Assembly: GCA_963575745.1 (NCBI GenBank)
Contig: CAUYUJ010012113.1
Coordinates: forward strand, 990,559 to 1,054,558
Origin: Prorocentrum cordatum
Lineage: Eukaryota; Sar; Dinophyceae; Prorocentrales; Prorocentraceae
DNA length: 64,000 bases
Reading direction: 5' to 3'
Numbering within the stretch: position 1 is the first letter of the stretch; each line of letters starts with the position of its first letter. The position numbers and the translations under genes are program-made. Shown in pieces: positions 21,905 through 33,352 of the stretch. A model generated the notes under the pieces. That model ran no database searches, was not told where the DNA came from, and worked only from the letters and a program-made list of their open reading frames with translations.

Positions 21905-22150
21905 GATCGCGATGGCGTGCCGTCGGTCCTTCTCAGCGTCTATCAGGATCAGCGTCCGGGGGATAGGCCAGTGAGGGGGGAACGCATCGACCCCCAATCG
22001 CCCGCAGATCGCCAAGCCAATAAGGGCCCGATGGCCCAACCCCGCTAATGAAAGTGCGGGCTCGCCATTGGGTGTCCATCGCGGATTCCAGGTCGACGTT
22101 TCCCCCCTGAGGTCCCCCCCCTTCCACCCTTGATTGCCCATCGGGGGAGT
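21905..22150 (+). repeat. Dispersed repeat S, copy 3
   Basis: It carries GATAGGCCAGTGAGGGGGG, CGCATCGACCCCCA, GGGCCCGATGGCCCA and ATCGCGGATTCCAGGTCGAC. It is closest to copy 2, 300 bp upstream, which suggests a local duplication. Confidence 0.7.
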
Positions 22151-23406
22151 ACGAGACTGAGGAGGGGAGTCGACGAGAGGCATAAGCTTTCCAACAAGCC
22201 TGTGTCTTCAATGTCAGCAGAAGCCTTCGTACTCCACGATTTTACCAATCGCGTTTGCCATTCCAACTCTGCCACACATTCCTGGTTGCATTAACAATAC
22301 TTCGGAGTCGTAGGCCTATCGGGGTACGTGGCACGAGGCGTTGGAATGAAAGACCGAGGAGGGGGATCGATTTCGGCCTCCTTTCGTTGTGCGCAAAAGG
22401 CCACGGCGGGTTTCTCGGTTCTTCTTGGCCTCCGGGGGGATGGGCCATTGCTGGGCCTTGGGTTCGTCAGAAGACGGCTCAGGATGAAGCACAGCCGGTT
22501 TGAGGAGAATGTCCAGACCTTTGGGGGTCCAGATTGCGAACACAACACGACGTCGGAGGTGTGGTGAGGACGGAGGACTGTCAGGTGCGCTCGCGCCATA
22601 TTCGGATCATCTAGCTTTTATCCCCTCCCACGGCCCTTTTCCATCCGCCCACAACAGTGCCCTGCAAGACCTGGATCCCCCAAGACCTCGTGTGCAGCAG
22701 GAGGTCGAGCAGGAGGATGGGCAGGAGGAGAATGGGCCAGGGTCAGTGCTAGGGCCCCAGCAGGGGGCGGGAGAGAACTCGCGGCCGTCGCGGAATCTGC
22801 CACGAGGCATGTGGTTTTCATTCGCACCTGCGGTCTGCACTTCACTGCCGCGTGGTAGTTGCCCACCACAGCTGGCCTTCCTCGTTTCATCTAAAACATC
22901 ATTGCAGATGCCGTCTGAATGTTTGCTGTGTTCACGATCGATGTGCTGCACTCTTGCATGAATGACGCCTAGCTGGGTTTGGAAAGCTGCTAACATTGCC
23001 ATCGCCTGCGCATATAGCCCCTGGGGCCTGGGGCGAGAGCTCCAAGCCTCTCCAAACACCTTGCGCAGGAATCGAATCGACGAACCGAAGAGCTGGAAAC
23101 TCGGACATGTGCCGCGAACTCTTCCAGGACTGCACTCAGCATAGTTGTGTGTGGCGTCCCCTAGGAATCGCCCAAGTCAAGCTCCGGCGAGTCGGATTCC
23201 TGGCTTGCACCGGGCGCTCTCACAACTGGACCGCAGGGCTCCCGTCCCCTGATTCCGTTCTCCACCGTCCGACGCGTATACCACAGGACTTGGTGAGGAA
23301 AGAAGCGCTCGGGACCTTAGCTGGCGGCGTCCCCTCTGGATAACGACCGGTCCAGGAAATACTACATAGCAATATCTTAGCGGAGCACGCACGACTCAGG
23401 CGTTCG
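22151..23406. other. Intergenic stretch, no supported gene
   Basis: A frame of 150 codons on the minus strand (23,059-22,607) has moderately protein-like composition, but no start context, domain or homologous copy supports it. Confidence 0.45.
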
Positions 23407-23465
23407 TTTCGCTTTCCCACGACCGACAGACCGATCGACCCACCGACGGCCGCGCAGCCCCTCCC
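23407..23465 (+). repeat. Short dispersed block with CCACCGACGGCCGCGCAGCC, copy 1
   Basis: The same block, including the preceding CGTTTCCCTCTCCGAC-like lead, recurs at 23,775-23,822 and inverted at 24,284-24,332. GACC/GGTC runs accompany each. Confidence 0.65.
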
Positions 23466-24283
23466 CTTCCACCGATCGATCGACCATCGACTCATCGACC
23501 CTCAGACGCGTCGACCCACTCACTTCTCATGAGCGCCAACTAGCTAACGTTTTTACGCGACCCCCAGTCTTCTCGGGTTGGGCCTCTGTGGGGGCTGTGA
23601 ATGAGTGTTGTCGGATGGGGGTCCCTGGTCGAACGGGAGTCCCCTTCGGGTTCGACAACCCACACTTCTACATACAGCGCCTTCATCTCCATGCCCTTCT
23701 TCATTCCTCACCCCTACAGGTTTGAGTGTGCGTGGTTTGTTCTTCCATCATCTCCTGCATTGTCTTCGCTTCGTTTCCCTCTCCGACGATTGACCGTCCC
23801 ACCGACGGCCGCGCAGCCCCCTGGAGTCCAGACTGCGCTGGCGTAGGCGGCGTCGGCCTCGGCGTCGTCGTCGTCGGCGTCGGCGTCGTCGTTGTCGTCG
23901 TAGCCGTTCACAGACCCCCTACGTCATGATTTGTTGTTGATATTGTCGGCCCCCGAGGTCTCCACCCTTTCCCCGGGAACTGTTTCTCGTTCCTAGTATT
24001 TTTCTGACGCTCCGAAGGCACTGTGAGGGCCCCGAGAGGACGAACATAGTGAGAAAACGCCCGCCGTGATTTTACCATTCTTCAAGGGGGTCCGGGTTGT
24101 CCGGCGACCGACCGACCGCTCGAGTAGGAGGCGATCGATTATCGAATTGACTTACCCCAAAGTGGATGTGTTCGTCGAATCTGCCAAACAGTTACGAACA
24201 CTTTACGCATGTGTCGCACACTCGAGGACCACATCCAGTTTGGATAATTAACTCAATTCTGCAGTCGATCCCCTACTCGAGGG
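23466..24283. other. Intergenic stretch with block copy 2 at 23,775-23,822
   Basis: No supported gene. The second copy of the CCACCGACGGCCGCGCAGCC block is here, followed by a GTCGTCG tract near 23,860-23,905. Confidence 0.5.
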
Positions 24284-24332
24284 GGTGGGCTGCGCGGCCG
24301 TGGGTCAGTCGATCGGTCGTCAGACAATCCAG
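24284..24332 (-). repeat. CCACCGACGGCCGCGCAGCC block, copy 3 (inverted)
   Basis: On the + strand it reads GGGCTGCGCGGCCGTGGGTC followed by GATCGGTCGTC, the reverse complement of copies 1 and 2. Confidence 0.6.
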
Positions 24333-24341
24333 GCCCCCTCG

Positions 24342-24488
24342 GTGATGGGCTTGTTTTCCACCACCACCACCACCATGATCTGGAGGGGGGGAGGAGGTGG
24401 AGTACGAGGAGGAGGAAGAGGAGGAGGTGGAGGAGGAGGACCCCCTCCCCCTCCAACTTATGGTGGTGGTGGAAAACAGGCCCATCAC
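24342..24488. repeat. Inverted repeat, 28-bp arms, spacer of about 91 bp
   Basis: GTGATGGGCTTGTTTTCCAC plus CACCACCA at 24,342-24,369 pairs with 24,461-24,488, with one mismatch in 28 positions. The spacer holds GGA and CCCCTCC tracts. No coding capacity. Confidence 0.85.
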
Positions 24489-24831
24489 TCGGGTCATGAA
24501 CAAGTCAATTCTGGGGCACATCATTCCTGTAGTTGATCACTTCCTCAAGGGGGGTCTGCGCCTCCGTCGGTCTGTCGGTCGGTCGTCGGACAACCTCGGG
24601 CCCGCTCTGCTCACGAACAGGTTCAGGTCGGGGGCCCAGAGGGGCGACGCGCGCGCCGAGAGATCTTACAGTGCAAACTCCGTGGCGGACGCTCTCTGGC
24701 CATGCCCTTCGGGATGCGATGTGCTACAGCACGCCTTCGTGCCATAGGTTCTGGTCGGACTTCGGCCCCCGAGGAGGACAAACTGCACCAGCATGTCCGT
24801 GCCGTGCGTGTCCCACTGCAGTCGATCTGAT

Positions 24832-24888
24832 GGGCCCGTTTCCCACCACCACAAGTTGGCAATTTGGAGGTGGTGGAAAACAGGCCCC
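24832..24888. repeat. Second hairpin of the same arm family
   Basis: GGGCCCGTTTCCCACCACC at 24,832-24,850 pairs with GGTGGTGGAAAACAGGCCC ending near 24,887. The arm sequence is the one used in the inverted repeat at 24,342-24,488, here with a loop of only about 15 bases. Confidence 0.8.
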
Positions 24889-24892
24889 GCTT

Positions 24893-25660
24893 CTCCTTCT
24901 CCTCCTCCTGCTTCTCCTCCTCCTCCTCCTCCTCCGTCGCCTCCTTCTGCTCCTCCTCCTCCTCCTGCTTCTCCTGCTCCTCCTCCTGCTCCTCCTCCTC
25001 CTCCTCCTCCTCCTCCTCCTCCTCCTCCTCCTCCTCTTCCCGACCGGAGGCCGGGATGCTCGCTTCGCCCGCGGCGGGGCGCCGGCGGCTGGCCGCGGGC
25101 CTCGCGAGGCGGCCGGGCGGGCGCGGGTCGGCCGCGGCACGACGTCGGGGAGTGAGGCGGAGGGAGGTGGAGGGAGGCGGGGGGGAGGAGGAAAGCAAAA
25201 GTCGGACTTCCTCAAAACAGGCGAGGCTACCAAACCGAACCGAGGAGGAGGAGGAGGAGGAGGAGGAGGAGGAGGAGGAGGAGGAGGAGGAGGAGGAGGG
25301 GGGGGGTTTGAATCCGACAACCCAGGCTTTCAAAAGTTTTGGTTTCGATTTTTTGGGTTTCCGGGCCTTTCGGGAGGAGGAGGGAGGATCTGAGGGGGGC
25401 GGGGGCCCAGACCCCTTCCGTTCACGCACAAACCGCCACGGGGGCCCGGGCCTCGGGAGTGTGGAAAAGCGGCTCGGGATGAGAGGCCGGTCCCGGGGAG
25501 GGGGGCGACATTTCGGGGGGTCGACGTCGTGAAAATTCACGACGTCGGAGGTCTGGGAGGACGAGGACGAGGAGGAGGAGGAGGAGAAGGAGGAGGAGGA
25601 GGAGGAGGAGGAGGAGGAGGAGGAGGAGGAGGGAGGAGGGAGGAGGGAGGAGGGAGGAGT
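24893..25660. repeat. Cluster of (CTC)n and (GGA)n tracts
   Basis: CTCCTG/CTC units occupy 24,893-25,039, GGA units 25,239-25,302 and 25,557-25,630, and GGGAGGA units 25,631-25,660. The long frame on the minus strand through this region is an effect of the repeats. Confidence 0.85.
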
Positions 25661-25739
25661 AGAATGAGGAGGGTCGTCGTCGGTACGACGCCGGGCAAGA
25701 GGAGGAGGAGGAGGAGGACGACGACGCCCGTCAGCCCTC

Positions 25740-25927
25740 TCTTCCCCCCCTCCCCTTACCATGATTTGAGGTCCTCCACTCCCCTCCTTGGCCACCCCAG
25801 GGCTGCTGGAGGGCATAGCTACCCCGCCCTTATGGGTCCTCATTGCCAATCGTTGTTCCTTCTCCTCCCCTCCCCTTACCATGATTCGAGGTCCTCCACT
25901 CCCCTCCTTTGCCCACCCCAGGGATGC
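25740..25927 (+). repeat. Direct repeat, about 67-bp copies 120 bp apart
   Basis: CTCCCCTTACCATGATTTGA and CTCCCCTTACCATGATTCGA start the two copies, which share GGTCCTCCACTCCCCTCCTT and CACCCCAGGG. Confidence 0.8.
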
Positions 25928-25984
25928 TTGGGGGGCGGGGCGTCTTTGCCAAACCAAGCCCCCAGTCACCCTTACCAGATCTCC

Positions 25985-26284
25985 GGTTTGGGGAGACCCA
26001 GTTGATTTGGGAAGACCCCGGATTCTGTTTGGGGAGATTGATTGGTTTGAGAGTTCCCAGTTGGTTTGGGAAGAACCGGGGCTATGTTTCGGAAGACCAG
26101 GTTGATCTGGGAAGACTTCGTTGTTCGAGAAAAGACCCAGTTTTGGCAAAGTTTGGTTGGTTTGGCAAGACCCGGCGGAGGCTTGGTTTGGGAAGACCCG
26201 GGGGCTTGGATTGGCAAGATCCGTCCGATTTGGGATGACCCCGCTGGTTTCCGAAAGCCCAGGCGCGTGATTTGGGAACTCCCT
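25985..26284 (+). repeat. Degenerate ~30-bp minisatellite, GGTTTGGGAAGACC core
   Basis: About ten diverged units of TTTGGGAAGACCC / TTTGGCAAGACCC lead straight into the 12-bp array. Confidence 0.75.
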
Positions 26285-26760
26285 GTTGACGAGAACGAGC
26301 GCAGGAATAAAGGCGATATCGAAGGCGAGAACGACGGCGGGAACGAAGGCGAAAACGATGGCGAGAACGACGCGACAACGAGGTCGAGAACGCAGGCGAG
26401 CAAGAAGGCGGGAACGAAGGCGAGAAAGAAGGCGAGAACGAAGGCGGGGAGGAACAAGGGGATGAAGGCGAAAACGAAGGCGAGAACGAAGGCGACAGAG
26501 AAAGCGGGAGCGAAGGCGAGAACGAAGGCGAGAATGAGTGAGGTAACGAAGGCAAAACAACAGAGGCGAGAACAAAGGCCAGAACGACTGCGGGAACGAA
26601 GGCAAAAACAGATGCAAGAACACATGCGGGAGCGAGGGCGGAAACGAAGGCGAAAACAACATCGAGAACGAAGGCGAGAACGAAGCCAGAAACGAAGGCG
26701 AGAACGAAGGAGAACAACATACGCGAACGAGGACAAAACAAAGACGGGAACGGCGGCGAG
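26285..26760 (+). repeat. 12-bp minisatellite GAGAACGAAGGC, array 1
   Basis: About 40 diverged units with strong purine bias on the + strand. A short relative lies at 27,285-27,350, and the same repeat forms the larger array at 35,545-36,425. Confidence 0.9.
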
Positions 26761-27519
26761 AAGACCCGCATCGGTTGTCGTTGTGGCGCCACTTTTTGCA
26801 GCGGAGCACTGAAAGAACCGGCGAGGAACGATAAGTAGGATTCAAAGGCGAGAATGAGAAGGACGAAGAGCATGTTGATAACATAATCATCGATGCAGCA
26901 CTGGGCACATCTTTAAAACCCAAGGCGGGGAGCAATTGATGAGACAGGTTCCACATTGGCGGATTCCCCTCGGAGCCCTCGTCAGACATGCCTTGCCACG
27001 AGCGCGCGGGCAGAACGCCAGACGAGCACGAGCAACGAATTGATGGATGACGCAATCATCGAAGCGGAGATTGAACGAACGGATGATACCAATCGCCTCA
27101 ACGCTGGTGTTGGTTTCTGACAGCGCGTGGTTCTGTCCACGCTGAGTGCCAAGTCGTCGAACGTCGGAAAACTCGGAACCAGTGGCGGGGTTGTGAACCT
27201 TGAGCGCCTGCGCTGCGGTCACTGCCGCGTCGACGCCCATCAGGTTCCCGGCGGAGCAGGCGATTGGCAGGGACCCTCCTCACCAGAGCGGGAACGAGAC
27301 GGGAACGAGATGGGACCGAGAGCGAGAAAGAAGGCGGGCACGAAAGCGGGAACAACCTCGATATTCGAAACGCCAACATAGTTGTTCCCAGCAGAACCCC
27401 ACGTGCGAATCTATCTGCGCGCAGCGCGCACCTGTATGTTGGAACGTTGTTTCATATTGCTTTCGGCACGCGCCAACAAGGCGTATACCCTTGCGTGCTA
27501 CAGGACTAGCTGTCGCCGA
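26761..27519. other. Intergenic stretch, no supported gene
   Basis: It contains a few GCGAGAAC-type units at 27,285-27,350 and otherwise no recognisable signal. Confidence 0.45.
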
Positions 27520-28115
27520 CCCCTAGCACGGGGAAATTATTCTGTCGCCTCATCGATCACCCTTTGACCTGTAGCAACTTGCTCAAACGCGAGTGGCAGA
27601 CAGCGGGGGGCGCTTCTGAGGGGAAGCATCCACGCTGCCGCACATGCCTGCTGCGCGATGAGGCCATGGGCGATGTGGCCAAGGGGCGCGTCTCATTGAT
27701 CTAGAGGACTTACATCAATGGCACAGCGGAGCAGACCCTCAAAGACAACATGCCGTTCTTGTTGGACGTGCGCATGGCGCTGCAGCGCTAAAGCTCAACC
27801 GTGCTCGCGAAGGCCGCCATATCGCAGCAGACGTACCTCGCCGCCGAGGAAGCGAAGCTCTGGGCCACTGAGATGAGCAGGTGCGTCAGCTACGATGTGA
27901 ACAGGTTCAAGGACGCCGCGGCCGCGGAGAAAGTGGGCCACTGCGCGAGGGTTTTCGGAGACACGATAAACTTGCGTTGCTGTCGCATTTCTGCCGGTAA
28001 CAAGATGGAGACGGCACGGGCGAGGTCTCTCGAGACGCGCGGACCCGTGGCGAGACAACAAGCTCGGCCCCAGCCGCGAGTGGGCCACGCAGCCCCAACG
28101 CCAGCTACAAGTTGA
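27520..28115 (+). pseudogene. Decayed coding block of unknown family, two in-frame stops
   Basis: Frame 3 (codons from 27,525) reads as coherent protein for about 590 bases. It begins with KLFCRLIDHP, includes a Cys/His patch (HPRCRTCLLRDEAMGD) that could bind zinc, and then an amphipathic region (LKDNMPFLLDVRMALQR, LAKAAISQQTYLAAEEAKLW). It is broken by a TAG at 27,702-27,704 and a TAA at 27,789-27,791. The evidence is compositional: steady hydrophobic-charged alternation and no low complexity. No start codon can be assigned, and upstream and downstream exons were not found. I do not recognise the family. It may be a host pseudogene or a transposon remnant. Confidence 0.4.
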
Positions 28116-29269
28116 TTAGGGGGCAGCATCGAATTAGCCCAGCAAGAAGAACAAAGCGCACGGCCCGCTCGTCGCGGCGCCAAGTCAGGCAAGCGCGCGC
28201 CCCCGGCTTCGCCAGCCGTTACTAGCTCTTCGAAGAATCTCGGGTCGCCTCCTTCCTCCGCCCCTCCATCCTGTTGCTGCTGCTCTTGCTGCTGCTCCGG
28301 CTCCTTTCGCCATCGTCGCCCTTCTTTGCGTCCAACCCTTCTCCTTGATCAAGTGCGACGTGGCGCGACTGGAACGCCGACCCGCCGCGCGTGGTTATCG
28401 CTGATGAGTCGGGCGCGGAGGCGCGCGTGCCGCTGTCTGCGGGCGATTCGGGCTCCTCGATTGCGCGCGCCCCTGATGGGGGGGGTCGAGACCGGCCAGT
28501 CCCGCGCCCTGCTCGAGGCGGACCCCGACGGGCGGAAGAAGCGGGCGGCCCAGGAGAAGGGGGCACCGGCGAAGCCTCCGAAAGCAGCAACGAAGAAACA
28601 AGCGTGAAAAGGAACGAAGAAACGCTCCTCGGCGTCAATCATGGGCCCCCCTGGGAAGCGCCCTGCCCGCGCGAAGGCCGCCCGCGACGATCGAGAAGGC
28701 GCTGGCTTGCAGGGGGGGGGGAGGGGGGGGGGGCGCGGGGGGGGGGGGGGGGCGGGGTGCGATGGCCAGGAGGGCGACGAGGCGCAGGCAGAAAGGCCAG
28801 CCGACGAAGCAGCTGGAGGCGCTATCTGCGGGCGCGGCGCGATTGCATCTCGAGTGGTTCACCGGGGGCTACAGGGTGGATCAAGCTGAAGCACGGCAAG
28901 CAAACTCAGCCATGCTCTTTCTGAGGCGCACCCGCGAGGGGGCACCGCGGCGAAGGGCGGGCCGATGGGCATCGGCAAGAAGGCGCGCGAGCAGCTCGGG
29001 GTGGGCAAGATTGCCGAGGCGCGGGGCGCCGCGCGAGGCGCTGCGGACATTTTGATGCAGGGGCTGATCGATGGGAAAATCGTCATTTCCTATCGCCACC
29101 TTGCGTTCTACCTCCCTTCTACCAAGGGGCTCATAATCTCCTATCGTTATCGTGGTTCTACCTCCCCTCGGTCCATCAAGGACTCCACCCGCCCCTTGAT
29201 GCGGGGGCATGCGCCCCTTCGCACAAGGGAACTCAAACGATGGCCAGCTCGAGCGGGAGTTTGCTAGTG
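28116..29269. other. Intergenic stretch with poly-G cluster and possible coding remnants
   Basis: Poly-G runs up to about 16 bases lie at 28,711-28,755. A 45-bp imperfect direct repeat (TCCTATCG ... GTTCTACCTCCC) lies at 29,087-29,175. Frames around 28,765-29,265 have protein-like composition but no support beyond that. Confidence 0.4.
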
Positions 29270-29395
29270 TTTATTGTTCGCGCCGTCTTTTTGTTTTTGT
29301 TGTTTCCCTCTTTCCCCCTCTTTCTTTTCTCCTTCTTTCTTCTTTCGTGTTTTCCTTCTTCTTTTTTTATTGTTGTTTCTTTTTATTTCTTTTCA
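29270..29395. repeat. T/C-rich polypyrimidine tract
   Basis: Nearly uninterrupted T and C over about 125 bases on the + strand, without a clear repeat unit. It ends at TTTCAAGG. It could be a polypyrimidine tract before a splice acceptor, but no exon follows that I can support. Confidence 0.7.
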
Positions 29396-30737
29396 AGGCG
29401 ATCGCGCTCGCGAGGCTCCGCCGCCAGGCTCGGCGCGGCCCGGGCCCCCTTTGCGTTCGCGGCGCTCGCCGCCGCTTGGCCGGCTTCGCAGCGGGGGGCA
29501 GATGCCGGGGGGGGGCGGGAGTCAGGAGTTCCAGGGCGAAGTCGCGAGGCAGGGGCCACGGCCCACGGGGGGCCAGGAGTCAGCAGGCAGAGCGCCCGAA
29601 TTTTAGACCCAGGGGGAGGGTAAACATCGCATTTCTTACGACATTCTATAATTTACCACCGCAAAAAGACTTCCCACGAGGACCTTTGGGATGGCGCAAA
29701 CAGGCCGGCCCTCCGCCGCCACCCCCCTCAGGCGATGATCTGCGGCTGCAGCGCCGGGGCGGGGGGCGGCGTCGGCCAGCCGGGCAGGGCCCCCCCGCGG
29801 AGGGGCCATCTCGATGACGCGAAGGATATTTTCGACCAAAGGAAAATTACACCCCTATATAAAGGGACGCCCCTTCGACGGGGGACCTCTCCTCGCGCGC
29901 CCCCCCCCCCCCGGCCCCCCCCCCCCCGAGGCGATTGCGAAGACGTCGGCGACGGGGGCGAGGGGGGGGCAGAGGTGATGGGGGATCTCGAGGATAAGCG
30001 CGACGCGAGAGCTCCCTCGCGGCCGCCCCTGCGCTGCGGCGGGGCCCAATCGCGCGCGCAATGCCGCGAGCCTGCCGGGGGCATCGCGCCAGCCGCTGGC
30101 GGCATGAGCGCGGCTGTTCCCCCGCGGGAGGGCCCCGCCATCGCGGCGGCCAGTCTGAGATCGAGCGCGTCGGTAATCCGTTGCGCCCCATTCCCACGCG
30201 CCGCGTCGCATGCGCCTGCGCCGCTGCGCAAACTGCGCGCCCGGCACTGTTTAGAGCTCGCGATGCTTGAAGGCAAACCTTGGCGCGCTGTTTCTCCTGT
30301 TGCGCTCTGACATGCGCATTCACGCGTCGGGGGCGCAGCTGTGCATTCAAGCGAACTCTCCGTGCTCCTCGCCCTCCTGTTCCGCCTCCTTCTCGCGGGC
30401 CCCCTCCTCCCCCCCTTGCCCCTGCCGCTGATCTCCCAGCGGTTTCGATCGCAGCGGCGCGCGCAGCATAACGCATGCAGCCTTCGACATAGCGAGCCAC
30501 CCTCGCGCCGCCCACCCCCCCCCCGCCCATCCAAGGCGGCAGCGGCAGGAGACCAACGATGGCGAGCAAGCTATCGCGGATGTCGCCGAGAACGCGAGAG
30601 GCCCGCTAATGCAATGGGCCCCCTGTGCATTGAGGGCCCCCCATTCGCCCCGCGATGAGACCCCCCTGAGCTCGGGGTGGAACCCGCCCCGCCCCCCCCT
30701 GCGCCAGAGGCCCCATCGGGCGGGGTCGCGTTCTCCG
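29396..30737. other. GC-rich intergenic stretch
   Basis: No supported gene. Poly-C runs occur at 29,900-29,930. A TATATAAA string at about 29,857 is discussed among the rejected items. Confidence 0.45.
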
Positions 30738-31295
30738 CGCCCGCCAGGGCTTGGCCGAGCAGGCAGATGCAGATGGCGAGGGGGCGCGCGCGCCGATCCC
30801 TGCGACGGGGGGCGCAGCCGCGCAGACCGAGAACCCCGAGGGCGCCCCCTTCAGCCCAGCGGCGAACCCCAGCGACGCCAGCGGAGCCGAGACGGAGGAG
30901 CCCCAGAAAGGAGGGATCGAAACCCCGAAGAGGTTGAGGAGGAGGAAGCGCGATAGAAAGGCGACGCGTGAGGAGGTGCAACGGAGGGCCCAGGGGGCAG
31001 GCGCGGACGGAGCTGGAGGAAGCACGCCAGCGCCAGGAAGAGGAGAACCAGCGAAAGGACGCGGAGAGAGAGCAAGCGCGGAGGCAGGAAGAGGAACGCG
31101 AGATTCGCGCACAGACCGCGGAGAGGAGGAAACTAGCAGAGATGGCAAAGCAAGTCCCGGCCGCCTCGTAACAAGCAGAGGCGGGCGCCGCCAGCCGAGC
31201 GGCCGAAGCCTTCCAACGCATCCAGCAGGAGAGAAAGCAGGTGGAGGACATGGAAAACAGAGGCAGGGGGGGATGAGAAGAGGCCGCTGCGATGA
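30738..31295 (+). pseudogene. Decayed coiled-coil protein fragment
   Basis: Frame 1 from about 30,745 encodes a hydrophilic Ala/Glu/Pro-rich segment (AEQADADGEGARAPIPATGG) ending in a basic patch (KRLRRRKRDRKATREEVQRR). The frame then moves to frame 2 near 30,990 (a GGGGG run) and encodes a strongly heptad-like Glu/Arg/Gln-rich coiled coil (RQRQEEENQRKDAEREQARR) with a TAA at 31,169-31,171, after which the same frame continues with RAAEAFQRIQQERKQVEDME. The frame change and stop imply a pseudogene or sequencing errors. The function is unknown. Confidence 0.4.
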
Positions 31296-32884
31296 GGCTT
31301 GCAGGGTCGGAAGCCAGGAATGTCACCGAGGCGGCTCTGACATCTCAAATGCCGGTGGCTACTGCCCCCTACTTTTAACAGGCGTTCTGGAGGGCTGGTT
31401 GAGCATGCAGGATGGCTGTAGATCCATATGCGAGGGCACGACTGGATCGATGGGGGAAGGGGCAGGTAGGGCCCACGGGGGAGCGATGGCTTGCACCCCG
31501 CAGGTGCGCGCTTTGGCTCGAGGAGCCCAGCTCTTTGCAGCGCCTTCGCTATAAGCGTTGCGTTTTTGGATATCCGATTGCTTCAAAAACGTTCAACATG
31601 CCCCCTTGCGTTGCGGTTTCCCGTAGCGCGCGTGCCGCGCCACTCATGTTTCTTCGATCGTCGACGGTGCGCGGGGAGAGAAGCGATGACACCGGCACCG
31701 CTCCTGGGCGACAGAAGGCCGCCATGGGGGGGCGCTCGATCCGAAGGGGGCCGCCAAGACGTTCGCGTGGCTCACGCGCGACGCCTCGAATGCTGATGAA
31801 CATATGCAGAAGAAGGCCCAGCAGGGGCAGGAAGGCCAGACGATTTGCAAGAGCCCCAACGATCGCAGCATGTTTTAGATGGATTCTGGAAAACCAAGAG
31901 CAACACTTTGGATCGGGCACATTCCTTCGAAGAAGAATGCGTGCATTCAGAGAAACAGAAGGCATGGGCCAAGCAGGGGCGCGCCACAGCTTCGCTAGCT
32001 TGCAAAGAACACAACCTTTCTCAATCAGATGTGGGCAATCATCGGGAAGCTCTCGAGTTCGTCGAGGAATGGCGGGGGGGAAATTCGGATGCGCACAGGG
32101 CGCGTGTCACTCCGCACAAAGACATGACCGCATATTATGGCGCGAGTTCGATTCCATCTCCCCGCACAGGGCCGAATACAGCTTGGAGGCGCCTGACGAG
32201 ATGAAGTTCGCGGGCGAAGGCAGCGTCGAGTCGGCCAATGCGCTGGGGTGGGCAGCGAACGGGACGGGGGGGCTGTGCAACGGCATCAGCAGCTCGAGCG
32301 GGGCCCAGGCCAAGCTGGAGAACCTCTTGTGGCCGACCGTCCAGGAGAAGAAGGGTGTGATTTCGCCGTTGCCTTGGCAGTTTCTCCCCCTCCTCCCCAT
32401 CCTGCTCGTCCTCCTCCTGGTCGTTCTCCCCTGCCCCCTCTCGCACTGAGCTCCGCCCTGTCCAAGTCCCAGGGCGAGATGAAGTCGATGGAGACGCTCC
32501 GCGCGAAGCCCCCCGCGCGCGCCGAGGACGCCAAGGACGCGGACAAAGGCCAACGGGAGGCCTGGGAACGAGGCAGGCGAGACCCTCGAGCGCGCGCGCG
32601 AGCGCGAGGAGGCGGTGGAGCCCCTGACCGAGATAGTGTCCATCACGCACGAGACAAGCGATAATTATCATATTTCTAATTATCTCAGCGCGGAGCCCGC
32701 ATCTAATGAAGGCCACCGCAGAGCATCACTTGGGCGGCATCAATCTGGCGAACAAGAGGTTCTCGCGCTACATGGAGCGAGTGGCTTCGCCATGCCCTGA
32801 GCTCTCTATGAGCAGCATCCACATCATCACCGCGGCGAGCCTGACTGCGCTTCAACGATGGGATGGAACGCGCCCCATTGATGG
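31296..32884. other. Stretch with scattered coding-like patches
   Basis: At 31,715-32,100 two frames alternate in giving protein-like sequence (KTFAWLTRDASNADEHMQKK in one, then QKAWAKQGRATASLACKEHN in another). It may be a continuation of the decayed gene upstream. No family was recognised. Confidence 0.35.
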
Positions 32885-33013
32885 TGGCTCTCCGCTTGTC
32901 TGTCTGTCTGTCTGTCTCTGTCCGTCTCTGCCTGTCTGTCTGTCTTTCTGTCTGTATGTATATGTCTGTCTGTCTGTATGTATCGCTTTTTTTTTTTTTT
33001 TGGTTCCTCTCTC

Positions 33014-33053
<40 letters not shown>

Positions 33054-33057
33054 CCTC

Positions 33058-33090
<33 letters not shown>

Positions 33091-33230
33091 TTCTCTCTCT
33101 GTCTTTCTCTATTTTTCTTTATGTGTTTTATTTGCCCCCTCTCTCTCTCTCTCTCTCACCTTTGTTTGTTCTTCCCTCTCTCTCTTTCTTTCTCTCTCTC
33201 TCTGTCTCTCTCTCTCTGTCTTTCTTTCTT

Positions 33231-33266
<36 letters not shown>

Positions 33267-33352
33267 CCTCTTTCCCTCTCTCTCTCTCTCTCTCTGTTTT
33301 GTGTGTCTCTGTCCTATGTGTTTTGTCCATCTCTCGTTCCCTCTGTCTCTCA
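32885..33352. repeat. (TCTG)n and (TC)n tract, about 470 bp
   Basis: It opens with TCTG units, passes a T16 run near 32,985-33,001, and continues as TC dinucleotides with TTTC interruptions. It is almost pure pyrimidine on the + strand. Confidence 0.95.

Noticed and set aside
24623-27055. An 810-codon minus-strand frame
   Set aside because: It runs through GGA, 30-bp and 12-bp repeats, and its product is low complexity throughout.
29850-29870. CCTATATAAAGG as a TATA-box promoter
   Set aside because: Dinoflagellate genes generally lack TATA boxes, and no gene start follows within a few hundred bases.
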